Shown: positions 1 through 8,661 of the stretch, piece after piece
Layout of the letters: each line of letters starts with the position of its first letter
Numbering within the stretch: position 1 is the first letter of the stretch
Source of the DNA: Capnocytophaga bilenii
GTDB lineage: Bacteria; Bacteroidota; Bacteroidia; Flavobacteriales; Flavobacteriaceae
Reading direction: 5' to 3'
DNA length: 45,624 nt
Assembly (NCBI RefSeq): GCF_017565765.1
Contig: NZ_JAGDYP010000012.1
Span: 1 to 45,624 of the forward strand
Notes under the pieces: generated by a model
Database searches by the model: none
The model's input: the letters and a program-made list of their open reading frames with translations, nothing else
Told to the model about the DNA's origin: nothing
Program-made: the position numbers and the translations under genes

Positions 1-432
1 TGTATCTTTGTTTCCTATAAACCAGTTGCCATTGTCTCCTATATGAGGAGTAGTACCATCACTACCATTAGTGCCTGCTGCTTTTATGCCTGTATCTTTG
101 TTTCCTATAAACCAATTGCCATTGTCTCCTATATGAGGAGTAGTACCATCACTACCATTAGTGCCTGCTGCTTTTATGCCTGTATCTTTTTTGCCAATAA
201 ACCAATTGCCATTACTTCCGATATGAGGAGTAGTACCATCACTACCATTAGTGCCTGCTGCTTTTATACCTGTATCTCGCGTACCGATAAACCAATTGCC
301 ATTACCTCCTATATGAGGAGTAGTACCATCACTACCATTAGTGCCTGCTGCTTTTATGCCTGTATCTTTTTTGCCAATAAACCAATTGCCATTGTCTCCT
401 ATGTGAGGAGTAGTACCATTACTCCCAGCTGC
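1..432 (-). repeat. 90-bp in-frame tandem repeat of the collagen-like gene
   Basis: Unit boundaries can be set at 1, 91, 181, 271 and 361, each unit beginning tgtatct on the plus strand. Units are nearly identical apart from a few positions, and the last is partial, merging into the collagen-like segment near 432. Each unit encodes 30 residues, so gain or loss of units keeps the frame. Confidence 0.93.
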
Positions 433-708
433 ACCAGGCGCACCAGGCGCACCATCATTCCCTGGGAGTCCTTTCAAACTAATAGGAGTCCCCCAGCCTT
501 CAGCTGTTTTAGCTCCATAAAGGTTTGTATTTGTAACATCAAGGTAATAATCACCAACTTTTCCTAAGTTTAAAGCAGGCGCTCCATCTCCTGATAGGAT
601 TACGTTAGCGGGTAATTGCGTATATATACGCTCTTCAATCACTTTAGTACACTGTGCTGTTAGTAGTAGAAAGCAACCTAACACACCTAACCATAGCATT
701 TTTCTCAT
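1..708 (-). CDS. Collagen-like tandem-repeat lipoprotein (partial, N-terminal 236 codons)
   Basis: The gene starts with ATG at 708 and runs off the left edge, so the C-terminus is unknown. The first 20 residues are a hydrophobic signal sequence ending TAQC, so export as a lipoprotein is likely, although the lipobox is not canonical. After about 60 unique residues comes a short collagen-type stretch (GNDGAPGAPGAAG), then tandem 30-residue repeats with the core DGTTPHIG-x-NGNWFIG-xx-DTGIKAAGTNGS. At least four and a half copies are visible and more probably lie beyond the edge. Only a few positions vary between copies, chiefly the pair after WFIG (NK, KK, TR) and the residue before NGNW. Similar repeats occur in Bacteroidota surface lipoproteins of unknown role. 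The reading frame on the opposite strand through this repeat is a shadow. Function is not known; a surface or adhesion role is inference. Confidence 0.8.
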   Translation of the reverse strand, partial: MRKMLWLGVLGCFLLLTAQCTKVIEERIYTQLPANVILSGDGAPALNLGKVGDYYLDVTNTNLYGAKTAEGWGTPISLKGLPGNDGAPGAPGAAGSNGTTPHIGDNGNWFIGKKDTGIKAAGTNGSDGTTPHIGGNGNWFIGTRDTGIKAAGTNGSDGTTPHIGSNGNWFIGKKDTGIKAAGTNGSDGTTPHIGDNGNWFIGNKDTGIKAAGTNGSDGTTPHIGDNGNWFIGNKDT

Positions 709-725
709 AAAAAGTATTTTATATT

Positions 726-733
726 CAAATATA
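726..733 (-). promoter_or_regulatory. Possible -7 element (TATATTTG) for the collagen-like gene
   Basis: TATATTTG fits the Bacteroidota -7 consensus TAnnTTTG and lies 18 bp upstream of the ATG at 708. No TTG is present at the usual distance of about 20 bp, so this is a tentative call. Confidence 0.35.
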
Positions 734-767
734 ATTGTTCTTATATCAAAAAATATGCCAAAATAAA

Positions 768-799
768 AGACTGTACATTGTATAAACAATATGCAGCCT
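768..799 (-). terminator. Rho-independent terminator after dld
   Basis: On the minus strand AGGCTGCATATTGT and ACAATGTACAGTCT pair around a TTAT loop. The stem is about 14 bp with one mismatch and two G-U pairs, followed by TTTATTTT. It lies 25 bp past the dld stop. The plus-strand side is also T-rich, so it may work in both directions. Confidence 0.8.
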
Positions 800-823
800 T
801 TTATTTTTGAAAAATATTTTTTA

Positions 824-2515
824 TTATTTCCAATCTTTCTTCTTCGAGGTTTTCCCAATCCCTGGATTAAAACTATTGGTAGGGTCAAGTTCGTTATAGA
901 AGTGTTTTAGATCGTCATTAGCGTGATATAAGTGTCCCACATTGTGCTCTGCAGGATATTGCGCCCCTCGTTTGTCTAAAAGCTTAAGCATTTCCTCTTC
1001 TATTTCCTCGCAGTTATAACCTTTTTTGATAACGTAATCTTGGTGGAACACGTGACACATAAAGTGGCCATAGTACAACTTATGCAAGATTTTGTCATCT
1101 ATCTCTTTAGGCAATCTTTCAAACCAATCGTCATCATTACGTCTAAGGGCGATATCCAAGGCTACAATATCTTCTACTTCTTTTTCGTGTACAGAACGAT
1201 AACGAATAGCTGCCGATGCTACTGCAAAGCGCAACAACATAGCTGCTTGTGCCAATTTGGCATCACATTCTATATAAGCTCCTTTAGTACCATCAGCAAA
1301 TTTTTCTTTAAGGTAGGCACGAGCCTCCTCTACGCCTTTACCTCCCATTTTCAAAATAAGGTGGTGTTCATAGGTATTGCGATAGTCTATAAGCGTTTGT
1401 GGTAAATGTTTTGGCATTAGCTTAGAGGTTGCTTGCAAAAACTTCTCACTAAAGTGATGAGGCATAAATGGCAACTTTTTAGCTACCCTATCTGCCCACG
1501 CTTTTAAAGCAAACAAGCGGGGTAAATATTCTGTACCCACATTTTTTATATACCAAAAAGTATCTTTACCGTATTTTGCAGCAATATCAAAAGCTGTGCG
1601 GTGAATATATTCGCCTGAGATAGGTATCTGTTCAAACGAACCCAGCATATCACGTCTTAATTGGGTAAGTACAGAGGTATCGTTTGTTCCAATATAGAAT
1701 ACTGCTGTAGTTTTTTCAGAAGGGAAAGTATCTACACGCACTGCAAAAACTCCTAAACGCCCTGCACTACCCGATGCTTCATACAAACGTGCTGGGTCGG
1801 CATTGAAACGTGCGGGTGTATTAGCATCTATTTTACGTACGTGGTTACAATAATCGTGGTCGTGCCCTTTTTTGCCCGTGTTATGTACATCTTTAGTAGC
1901 ATACTTGCCTTCTTGTAAGTTTGTAAGTATTTCTTTAGGATTATTTCCTAAGTCTATACCCAAGTGGTTCACCAACTCCAACTTCCCTTCAGCATTTAGT
2001 TGTGCAAAAAGCGACATTTCTGTATAGGCAGGCCCTCGTTGCACCAATGAGCCTCCCGAATTATTACACACCCCTCCAATAACTGAAGCTCCTATACACG
2101 ATGAGCCTATCACCGAGTGTGGTTCTCGTCCTAAGGGTTTTAGTTCTTGTTCTAAGTGATTAAGTGTCGAACCCGGTAGGCACACCACCTGTTCACCATT
2201 ATTGATAAGCTGTATAGTATCATTACGCATCGTATTGATTACTACCACATCTCTATCATAATCATTGCCAAACGGATTTGAACCTCCTGTAATACCTGTA
2301 TTGGCTGCCTGCGAAATCACGATTACATCGGCGGCTACACAAGCCTCCAGCACTTGCCATTGTTCCCACAAAGTAGCAGGGCGAACCACTGCTATTGCAT
2401 TCCCCGTACCAAAACGATATCCTGTGCGGTAGCGTTCGGTTTTGGCTGGGTCGGTCATTACGTACTTTGCACCTACTATTTGGCGCAAAGTATCCAATAA
2501 ATTCTGTTTATTCAT
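824..2515 (-). CDS. dld: Quinone-dependent D-lactate dehydrogenase Dld
   Basis: Peripheral-membrane flavoenzyme that oxidises D-lactate to pyruvate and passes electrons to the quinone pool. At 563 residues it is close to E. coli Dld (571). The N-terminal half is a PCMH-type FAD-binding domain with ITGGSNPFG near residue 77 and a glycine-rich GSSCIGASVIGG segment followed by CNNSGGSLVQRGPAYTE. The C-terminal half matches the membrane-binding D-lactate dehydrogenase domain and ends with an AEHNVGHLY...DPTNSFNPGIGK region typical of the family. The ATG at 2515 overlaps the stop of the upstream DUF5683 gene by 4 bp (ATGA), implying translational coupling. It is the last gene of the ybaB-parA-parB run and is followed by a terminator. 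The link to partition genes looks positional, not functional. Confidence 0.93.
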   Translation of the reverse strand: MNKQNLLDTLRQIVGAKYVMTDPAKTERYRTGYRFGTGNAIAVVRPATLWEQWQVLEACVAADVIVISQAANTGITGGSNPFGNDYDRDVVVINTMRNDTIQLINNGEQVVCLPGSTLNHLEQELKPLGREPHSVIGSSCIGASVIGGVCNNSGGSLVQRGPAYTEMSLFAQLNAEGKLELVNHLGIDLGNNPKEILTNLQEGKYATKDVHNTGKKGHDHDYCNHVRKIDANTPARFNADPARLYEASGSAGRLGVFAVRVDTFPSEKTTAVFYIGTNDTSVLTQLRRDMLGSFEQIPISGEYIHRTAFDIAAKYGKDTFWYIKNVGTEYLPRLFALKAWADRVAKKLPFMPHHFSEKFLQATSKLMPKHLPQTLIDYRNTYEHHLILKMGGKGVEEARAYLKEKFADGTKGAYIECDAKLAQAAMLLRFAVASAAIRYRSVHEKEVEDIVALDIALRRNDDDWFERLPKEIDDKILHKLYYGHFMCHVFHQDYVIKKGYNCEEIEEEMLKLLDKRGAQYPAEHNVGHLYHANDDLKHFYNELDPTNSFNPGIGKTSKKKDWK

Positions 2516-3129
2516 CTCTTAGATTTGTATGTGAGTGTGAGTCCATATTGTGGCTGAGTAAAATAGTTAGTTTCTATGAAAGGTGCAATTGTAAGTTGCT
2601 CATCTACATTGAATTGTTTTAGGTGCGCATCTACATTGGCTTCTATAATATTGAGGGCGTATAAGCCTATTGTTACAATTATAGAGAGTTCTTTATTTCG
2701 CCTGTAAAACTGTATTCCCTGTCGTAATCCATCGTTGTTCACACGAGGTTGATCCGCACTAGCTCCCCCATAAAAAAACTCATCATCGGTATAACCTTGC
2801 TGCCTGCGTTTGTAGGCAGTCATATAGCGGTCGTATTCCTTAGAATTTTGAATGTAAAAATAAATCGGTATCCCAATTCCTGCATACACCAATGGTACTT
2901 TCCAATAACTTTTGTTGTATATCTGTCCCAATCCAGGCAATACAGCCGAATAAAATGCCGCCTTTGCTGGCGACAATGGGTCTGTATTCCAAGTGATACG
3001 CCTTATATTGTCTTGATTTACAGCTACCTGCACCGAGTCTTTAGCTGTTGTAACCACCTCTTCTTGTGAATACAACCGCCCCATAACAGTACTTAATAGC
3101 ACTAATATCAATACAATATATTTATTCAT
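2512..3129 (-). CDS. DUF5683-type exported/membrane protein
   Basis: A 205-residue protein with an N-terminal signal sequence (about residues 1-21, ending near GRLYSQ). A conserved block follows, PLSPAKAAFYSAVLPGLGQIYNKSYWKVP, characteristic of DUF5683 proteins of Bacteroidota. It runs into a hydrophobic stretch (YAGIGIPIYFYI), then a basic and aromatic segment with YDRYMTAYKRRQQG, a second hydrophobic stretch near IIVTIGLYALNIIEANVDAHL, and a beta-rich tail. It is probably anchored in the envelope. The biochemical role is unknown. The start overlaps the 3' end of parB by 8 bp and the stop overlaps dld by 4 bp, so it is translated within the parAB operon. DUF5683 genes next to parB are, as far as I recall, common in this phylum, which would hint at a link to envelope or division biology. 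Confidence 0.85.
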   Translation of the reverse strand: MNKYIVLILVLLSTVMGRLYSQEEVVTTAKDSVQVAVNQDNIRRITWNTDPLSPAKAAFYSAVLPGLGQIYNKSYWKVPLVYAGIGIPIYFYIQNSKEYDRYMTAYKRRQQGYTDDEFFYGGASADQPRVNNDGLRQGIQFYRRNKELSIIVTIGLYALNIIEANVDAHLKQFNVDEQLTIAPFIETNYFTQPQYGLTLTYKSKR

Positions 3130-4072
3130 TCTCTTTTTGTAATAAATTTTGAATACGCTTAAAATCCTCTTCCGATTGAAAAGGTATCACCAAGCTTCCT
3201 TTGCCGTCTCTGCTCATCTTCACCGATACTTTTGTTCCGAAGAAATGAGACACACTACCTATATTTTCCTTAATATACGCAGGCAATTCAACCTTAGCGG
3301 CAGTTGTGCTTTTAGGAAGTTCTATATTAGCTACCTCAGCGGGTTGTCCTTCCTCTTCACCGTATTGCATTTTGCGCACCAATTCTTCCGTATCGCGCAC
3401 TGATAGCCCTTCGGCTATGATACGTTCGTAAACTTCAGCTTGTTTATCAGTGTCTTCTACAGATAGTATTGCTCTGCCGTGCCCCATACTGATAAAACCA
3501 TCGCGTATACCTGTTTGAACTATAGGTGCTAATTTTAGCAATCGCAAGTAATTGGTAATGGTTGAACGTTTTTTACCTACCCGTTTGCTCATCTGGTCTT
3601 GGGTAAGGTTCACCTGCTCTATGAGTTGCTGATACGACAACGCTATTTCTATAGGGTCTAAGTCTTGGCGTTGTATATTTTCTACCAAAGCCATCGTAAG
3701 CGACTCATTATCATCGGCTATACGTATATAGGCAGGTATAGTTTGCAGTCCTGCCAACTTAGATGCCCTGAAGCGGCGTTCCCCCGATATGAGTTGGTAT
3801 TTATTTTCACCATCAAGTTTGCGCACCGTAATAGGCTGCACCACCCCCAATTCTTCTATTGATGACGCAAGCCCAGCAAGTTCTTCTTCGTTAAACGAAG
3901 TACGCGGTTGGAAAGGGTTTGTTTCTATCAACCCGAGTTCCAGCTCAATGATATTACCTACTATTTTATCAGCATTCTTATCATTGATAGAATTAATCGT
4001 AAGCTCTGGGCTTCCGCCTAATATAGCAGAAAGTCCGCGTCCTAATGATTGTTTTTTAGCAGGCTTTGTCAT
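3122..4072 (-). CDS. parB: Chromosome-partitioning protein ParB
   Basis: A 316-residue ParB/Spo0J-family centromere-binding CTPase. The N-terminus carries the ParA-interacting LGRGLSAILGG motif (about residues 10-20), followed by the ParB/Srx domain with NPFQPR near residue 52 and the CTP-binding GERRFRA motif at about residues 97-103. A helix-turn-helix region follows (LTQDQMSKRVGKKRSTITNYLRLLKL), including the MGHGRAILSV segment, then a variable linker and a C-terminal dimerisation domain. Start ATG at 4072 shares one base with the parA stop (TAATG), the usual coupled parAB arrangement. ParB would spread from parS sites and with ParA segregate the replication origin, so this region may lie near oriC. 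I found no convincing parS in the window. Confidence 0.96.
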   Translation of the reverse strand: MTKPAKKQSLGRGLSAILGGSPELTINSINDKNADKIVGNIIELELGLIETNPFQPRTSFNEEELAGLASSIEELGVVQPITVRKLDGENKYQLISGERRFRASKLAGLQTIPAYIRIADDNESLTMALVENIQRQDLDPIEIALSYQQLIEQVNLTQDQMSKRVGKKRSTITNYLRLLKLAPIVQTGIRDGFISMGHGRAILSVEDTDKQAEVYERIIAEGLSVRDTEELVRKMQYGEEEGQPAEVANIELPKSTTAAKVELPAYIKENIGSVSHFFGTKVSVKMSRDGKGSLVIPFQSEEDFKRIQNLLQKENE

Positions 4073-4842
4073 TATGCAGTTTTGTTTTTATCTATTATTT
4101 CTTGAGCTAAATTGATGTGATTTGTAGCTCCTTTGCTGGTGGCATCATAGTTGATAATTGTTTCACCAAAGCTCGGCGCTTCGCTCAAGCGAACATTGCG
4201 TTGTATGATGGTTTTGAAAACCATATTGCTAAAGTTTTTCTGAACCTCTTCCACCACTTGGTTTGATAAGCGCAAGCGAGGGTCATACATTGTTAGCAAC
4301 AATCCTTCTATATCCAAATTCGCATTGAAAGCTCTTTGTACACTTCTAATGGTATTAAGCAACTTGCCCAGCCCTTCCAAGGCAAAATACTCACATTGTA
4401 TAGGTATAATTACCGAGTTGGCAGCCGTAAGCGCATTCACGGTGATAAGCCCCAAAGAAGGTGCACAATCTATCAAGATATAATCATACTCATCTTTGAT
4501 AGTTTCCAACGCTTTTTTAAGCATATACTCGCGTTGCTCCTTATCTACCAATTCAATTTCAATAGCCACCAAGTTGATATGTGCTGCTATCAAATCAAGA
4601 TTAGGAGAATCCGTATGAATAATCATATCTTTGGCTTCAAGTGTGTGTTCCAAAAGCTCATAAGTACCGTGTTGCACAGTATCTACATTTACACCCAATC
4701 CTGATGTAGCATTAGCTTGCGGGTCGGCATCTATAAGTAATACTTTTTTTTCCAATACGCCAAGAGCAGCGGCTAAGTTCACTGATGTAGTTGTTTTTCC
4801 TACCCCCCCTTTTTGGTTGGCAATAGCTATTATTTTCCCCAT
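4072..4842 (-). CDS. parA: Chromosome-partitioning ATPase ParA (Soj family)
   Basis: A 256-residue ParA/MinD-type ATPase with the deviant Walker A motif KGGVGKTTT at residues 11-19, switch motif DADPQANAT near residue 39 and Walker B ([14 protein letters not shown]) near residue 120. It forms nucleotide-dependent gradients on the nucleoid that pull ParB-parS complexes. Length and motifs fit a chromosomal Soj-type protein, not a plasmid ParA with an N-terminal DNA-binding domain. The gene lies 11 bp downstream of ybaB and overlaps parB by one base. Confidence 0.96.
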   Translation of the reverse strand: MGKIIAIANQKGGVGKTTTSVNLAAALGVLEKKVLLIDADPQANATSGLGVNVDTVQHGTYELLEHTLEAKDMIIHTDSPNLDLIAAHINLVAIEIELVDKEQREYMLKKALETIKDEYDYILIDCAPSLGLITVNALTAANSVIIPIQCEYFALEGLGKLLNTIRSVQRAFNANLDIEGLLLTMYDPRLRLSNQVVEEVQKNFSNMVFKTIIQRNVRLSEAPSFGETIINYDATSKGATNHINLAQEIIDKNKTA

Positions 4843-4853
4843 AGTATAATATT

Positions 4854-5165
4854 TTAAAGATTAAACGGAAGTTTCATATCATTTATAAATCCGAAAGCAT
4901 TTTTATTAGCATCACTCACTTTATCCATAGCTTTATTGATAGTAACTATTAGGTAATCTTCTAAAGCTTCTTTATCTTCTAACAGCGTATCATCAATGGA
5001 TAATGATTTTATTTTATTATTACCGGCTACAGTTATTTTTATTTTACCATCAGCCGAAGTTTCTTCAATAAGTGTTTCGTCCAAACTCTTACGGGTTGCA
5101 TCTGCCTTATCGGTAAGCTCCTGTAGCTTCCCCATCAAATCTAAAGGATTCAAATTTCCAAACAT
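4854..5165 (-). CDS. YbaB/EbfC family nucleoid-associated protein
   Basis: A 103-residue small DNA-binding protein. It has the usual N-terminal helix ([23 protein letters not shown]), a central beta-rich region with the [21 protein letters not shown] pattern of the family, and a C-terminal helix ([17 protein letters not shown]). The family forms dimers that bind and compact DNA. It is usually found beside dnaX and recR in Proteobacteria, but here it heads the parA-parB operon, which fits a shared chromosome-organisation role. Start ATG at 5165; a promoter-like TACTTTTG sits 27 bp upstream. Confidence 0.9.
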   Translation of the reverse strand: MFGNLNPLDLMGKLQELTDKADATRKSLDETLIEETSADGKIKITVAGNNKIKSLSIDDTLLEDKEALEDYLIVTINKAMDKVSDANKNAFGFINDMKLPFNL

Positions 5166-5191
5166 AATTTTTCACTGTTTTTTTGAGTGCG

Positions 5192-5199
5192 CAAAAGTA
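5192..5199 (-). promoter_or_regulatory. Probable -7 element (TACTTTTG) of the ybaB-parA-parB-DUF5683-dld operon
   Basis: TACTTTTG fits TAnnTTTG and lies in the 52-bp gap between the transporter stop and the ybaB start. No good -33 TTG is found at about 20 bp, where the sequence overlaps the transporter stop codon. Confidence 0.5.
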
Positions 5200-5217
5200 C
5201 AATTTTTTTTGAAACTA

Positions 5218-6891
5218 TCACATAAAAAATACTATCAATAATTGCGCCACCATTATTCGCATAAACGTAGTGAGCGGATACACACTTGCATACGTAAGCG
5301 CTGGAATGTCTGAATTTGTCATTTCGTTAGCAAAAGCTAAGGCTGGTGGGTCTGTTGAAGCCCCCGACAGCAAACCACAAGTTTCCATATAATCCAGCTT
5401 TGCTTTAAAGCGCGCTACCATTGCTGTTACCAATAAAGGTACAAACGTAATAATCGCTCCTAATCCCATCCAGTATAATCCTTGCCCGTGTATAATTGTA
5501 TCTATAAAGTGGGCATTAGCGTCCAACCCTACACTTGCCAAGAAAAGAACAATACCTATTTCGCGTATCATCAGGTTGGCACTTTGTGATACGTAGTGTG
5601 TTACCGATAGTGCTCCTCCATAGCGGCTTATCAGTATGGCAACTATCAAAGGACCCCCCGCCAAACCTAATTTCACTGCACCTGGGATACCTGGGATACT
5701 AAATGGTATGCTACCTAACAACACCCCAAGGGTAATACCCATAAATAGTTCAGCTATATGAGGGGTTTGGAGGCGTTTTTTAGAGTTTCCAAACTCTTTG
5801 CTCACAAGTTGTATATGAGTTTCATCGCCTATTACGGTTATTGTGTCGCCAAATTGCAATTTGGTATGAGCTGAAGGTACAAATTCTAATCCCGCTCTAT
5901 ATACCCGTGTGATAGTTACTCCAAAACGCTTGCGAACATCCAGTTCTGCCAACGTTTTGGTAAAGATAGCTCGTTGGGTTACATTGATGCGGCGAGAAGT
6001 GTAGCGCATATCCTTTTCATCGGGAAAATAGTCCGAAATGAGAACATTTTCACCTATTAGGTTTAGGAATTTTTCATTTTCTCGTTGGTTAGCCACAATT
6101 AGCACTATATCACCCTCTTTTATGTGAGTTTGAGAATCAGCCATTAATATTTCACCATTACGGCACATACGCGAAATGGTAAAGTCAAAATCAAGTGTTT
6201 CTTTTATAACCTGAAGCTTTTTGCCAAATAGCTGCGGATTGGTTACTCTTATAGCAAAACGATTAATTACTACTTGGTCTTTTGCGTGCCGCCAAGTATT
6301 CAAACGTTTTTCTGCCTCTACGTTCACCTTCAAAAATCCTTTAAACATCAGCATCACCAATATGATACCAAAAACCCCAAAAGGATAGGCTACTGCATAC
6401 ATTGTGGTAAGAGAAGGCACTTGTCCTGTCCCCAATACATCTTCAAGGGTAGCTTGGGCTGCCCCCAATCCTGGTGTATTAGTAACAGCCCCCGACATTA
6501 TGCCTACAAGTGTAGCCATATCAGTACCTGTCAGAAAATGTATTGCTATAACCGTTACCACGCAAGTAAGCACCGATAATATAGCTAATAAATTGAATTT
6601 TACACCTTCCTTTTTGAAAGCTGCAAAAAAGCCTGGACCTACTTGTAACCCTATGGTATAAACAAATAAGATAAGTCCGAATTCTTTTACAAAGTGTTGT
6701 ATGTGTCCGTTTACAGTAAAACCTAATTCTGCCATTGCTATCCCAACGAATAGCACCCACGCTATCCCGAATGAGATACCAAAAAATTTCACTTTCCCTA
6801 AAGCTACTCCTATGGCTATCACGATGCTATACACTATAACTGTGTATGCTACGCTCTCGTGGTTATTCATCAAATTAATAAACCAATCCAC
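5218..6891 (-). CDS. AspT/YidE-type putative transporter with two RCK_C domains
   Basis: A 557-residue inner-membrane protein with the duplicated AspT/YidE/YbjL layout. An N-terminal block of about five to six membrane segments is followed by two cytoplasmic TrkA-C (RCK_C) domains at about residues 205-285 and 295-370, then a second block of about six segments. The glycine-rich signatures GIMSGAVTNTPGLGAAQ and GLLSGASTDPPALAFA occupy equivalent places in the two halves. Characterised AspT exchanges aspartate for alanine; the substrate here cannot be read from sequence. The start chosen is GTG at 6891, because the resulting MDWF N-terminus matches family members. An ATG at codon 8 (6870) is the alternative. 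It is flanked by a hairpin upstream and ybaB downstream. Confidence 0.87.
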   Translation of the reverse strand: MDWFINLMNNHESVAYTVIVYSIVIAIGVALGKVKFFGISFGIAWVLFVGIAMAELGFTVNGHIQHFVKEFGLILFVYTIGLQVGPGFFAAFKKEGVKFNLLAILSVLTCVVTVIAIHFLTGTDMATLVGIMSGAVTNTPGLGAAQATLEDVLGTGQVPSLTTMYAVAYPFGVFGIILVMLMFKGFLKVNVEAEKRLNTWRHAKDQVVINRFAIRVTNPQLFGKKLQVIKETLDFDFTISRMCRNGEILMADSQTHIKEGDIVLIVANQRENEKFLNLIGENVLISDYFPDEKDMRYTSRRINVTQRAIFTKTLAELDVRKRFGVTITRVYRAGLEFVPSAHTKLQFGDTITVIGDETHIQLVSKEFGNSKKRLQTPHIAELFMGITLGVLLGSIPFSIPGIPGAVKLGLAGGPLIVAILISRYGGALSVTHYVSQSANLMIREIGIVLFLASVGLDANAHFIDTIIHGQGLYWMGLGAIITFVPLLVTAMVARFKAKLDYMETCGLLSGASTDPPALAFANEMTNSDIPALTYASVYPLTTFMRIMVAQLLIVFFM

Positions 6892-6937
6892 TTCTTTAAA
6901 TAATTAATAGTTGATAATTATGGCTAATTTTATTTTT

Positions 6938-6978
6938 AAGGGCTTTGGCAAAGTTTTTCTACCTTGCCAAAGCTCCTT
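6938..6978 (-). terminator. Hairpin after pruA, related to the dispersed CTTTGGCAAA palindrome
   Basis: AAGGAGCTTTGGCAAGG and CTTTGCCAAAGCCCTT pair with one bulged A around an 8-base loop, about 30 bp past the pruA stop. The T-tract on the minus strand is poor, so termination strength is uncertain. The core CTTTGGCAA is shared with palindromes at 35474 and 38305. Confidence 0.55.
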
Positions 6979-7005
6979 ATTATTTTATAATTCTTACTTT
7001 TTCCT

Positions 7006-8631
7006 TTATCCCAAGAAAGGATAACGATAATCGGTAGGAGAAACAAAAGTTTCTTTGATAAGGCGTGGTGATACCCAGCGCAATAAGTTTTGTGCTGAAC
7101 CTGCTTTATCATTGGTTCCTGAAGCTCTTGCTCCACCAAAAGGTTGTTGTCCTACAACGGCTCCTGTTGGCTTATCATTTACGTAGAAGTTACCTGCGGC
7201 GTTAGCCAATGCTTTTACAGCCTCATCTATTGCGTAACGACAATCAGCAAACACAGCACCTGTAAGCGCATATTCAGATGTTTCGTCTACCAATTTCAAC
7301 GTTTCAGACCATTGAGCATCTTCATATACATACACAGTTACTACAGGTCCGAAAAGCTCAGTCTCCATAGTTGTATATTTAGGATTAGTAGTTACGATTA
7401 CGGTAGGCTCTATAAACCATCCTTTTGAACAATCGTAACCTCCACCTACAAGTATACTTGCTTCTTTATCTTTTTTAGCTTGGTCTATATAGCTTGCCAA
7501 TTTATCAAAAGCCGTCTTGTTAATCACTGCTGTGATAAAGTTGCTCATATCTTCAGGGCTACCCATTTTGAACGACTCTACGTCTTTTTTTACCAATGCC
7601 AAGATAGCGTCAGCTTTTGATTTTGGCAAATATACGCGTGAAGCAGCACTACATTTTTGACCTTGAAACTCAAACGCTCCTCGAGTAATAGCTGTTGCTA
7701 CCTCTTGTGCATCTGCCGATGGGTGCGCAATGATAAAGTCTTTACCACCTGTTTCACCCACTATCTTAGGATAAGTGCGGTATTTGTGAATATTATCACC
7801 TATTTGTTTCCAGATGCTTTGGAACACACCTGTAGAACCTGTAAAGTGAATACCTGCAAAATGCGGACTTGCCAAAAGCACTTCGGTTACCATTCGTGCA
7901 TCGCCGTTTACCACATTGATAACCCCTGCAGGTAAGCCTGCTTTTCTCAATACCTCTACAATCACATTTGCAGAGAAAACTTGTGAAGCACTTGGTTTCC
8001 ATACCACTACGTTACCCATAAGTGCAGCACTAGTAGGCAAGTTACCAGAAATAGCTGTAAAGTTAAACGGAGTAACTGCATATACGAAGCCTTCTAAAGG
8101 ACGATATTCTACTCTATTCCATACACCTTCTGATGAATTAGGCTGGTCATTGTATATATTAGCCATAAACTCTACGTTGAAACGCAAGAAGTCTATCAAC
8201 TCACAAGCAGAGTCTATTTCAGCCTGATGCACTGTTTTTGATTGTGCAATCATTGTAGCAGCATTCATTTTGGCACGGTAAGGACCTGCAATAAGGTCTG
8301 CCGCTTTCAAGAATACAGCAGCTCGTTCTTCCCAAGGCAAGTTAGCCCATTTTTCACGAGCTTTTAGTGCTTCTTCAATAGCTTTTTCCACAAGTCCTTT
8401 GTCGGCATTGTGGTAAGTACCAAGCAAGTGCTTGTGATCGTGAGGGGGGTACATTTCTGTCGTATTCCCTGTTCTAATTTCCTCTTTACCAATGTAAAGT
8501 GGTACATCTACTTTGGTATTCCAAAGTTCTTTGTAAACTTCCAATACCGCTTTGCGTTCTGGCGAACCTGGTGCATAGCCTTTTACAGGCTCGTTTACCG
8601 CCTTTGGTACTTTAAAAAATCCTTTTCCCAT
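7006..8631 (-). CDS. pruA: L-glutamate gamma-semialdehyde dehydrogenase (P5C dehydrogenase)
   Basis: A 541-residue aldehyde dehydrogenase that oxidises glutamate semialdehyde (from proline via P5C) to glutamate with NAD. The catalytic glutamate lies in GETGGKDFIIAHP and the catalytic cysteine in FEFQGQKCSAASRVY. The NAD-binding region includes NFTAISGNLPTSAALMGNVVVWKPS, and the C-terminal PFGGARASGTND motif is typical of the monofunctional P5CDH group. The length matches stand-alone P5CDH instead of the bifunctional PutA. Start ATG at 8631 is followed by MGKGFFKVPKAVNEPVKGYAPGS, a family-typical N-terminus. It ends a long minus-strand run, 30 bp downstream of lepA. No proline dehydrogenase gene is in the window. 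Confidence 0.94.
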   Translation of the reverse strand: MGKGFFKVPKAVNEPVKGYAPGSPERKAVLEVYKELWNTKVDVPLYIGKEEIRTGNTTEMYPPHDHKHLLGTYHNADKGLVEKAIEEALKAREKWANLPWEERAAVFLKAADLIAGPYRAKMNAATMIAQSKTVHQAEIDSACELIDFLRFNVEFMANIYNDQPNSSEGVWNRVEYRPLEGFVYAVTPFNFTAISGNLPTSAALMGNVVVWKPSASQVFSANVIVEVLRKAGLPAGVINVVNGDARMVTEVLLASPHFAGIHFTGSTGVFQSIWKQIGDNIHKYRTYPKIVGETGGKDFIIAHPSADAQEVATAITRGAFEFQGQKCSAASRVYLPKSKADAILALVKKDVESFKMGSPEDMSNFITAVINKTAFDKLASYIDQAKKDKEASILVGGGYDCSKGWFIEPTVIVTTNPKYTTMETELFGPVVTVYVYEDAQWSETLKLVDETSEYALTGAVFADCRYAIDEAVKALANAAGNFYVNDKPTGAVVGQQPFGGARASGTNDKAGSAQNLLRWVSPRLIKETFVSPTDYRYPFLG

Positions 8632-8661
8632 TGTTATAATTTGTTTTTAGTTATTCACAAT

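Noticed and set aside
43-567. Plus-strand reading frame of 174 codons with repeats
   Set aside because: It is the antisense shadow of the collagen-like repeat gene, whose minus-strand frame has a signal peptide and collagen motifs.
1044-1059. parS-like site (tggaaCACGTGacaca)
   Set aside because: The CACGTG core matches, but only 12 of 16 positions fit the consensus and the sequence is ordinary dld coding; not enough for a call.
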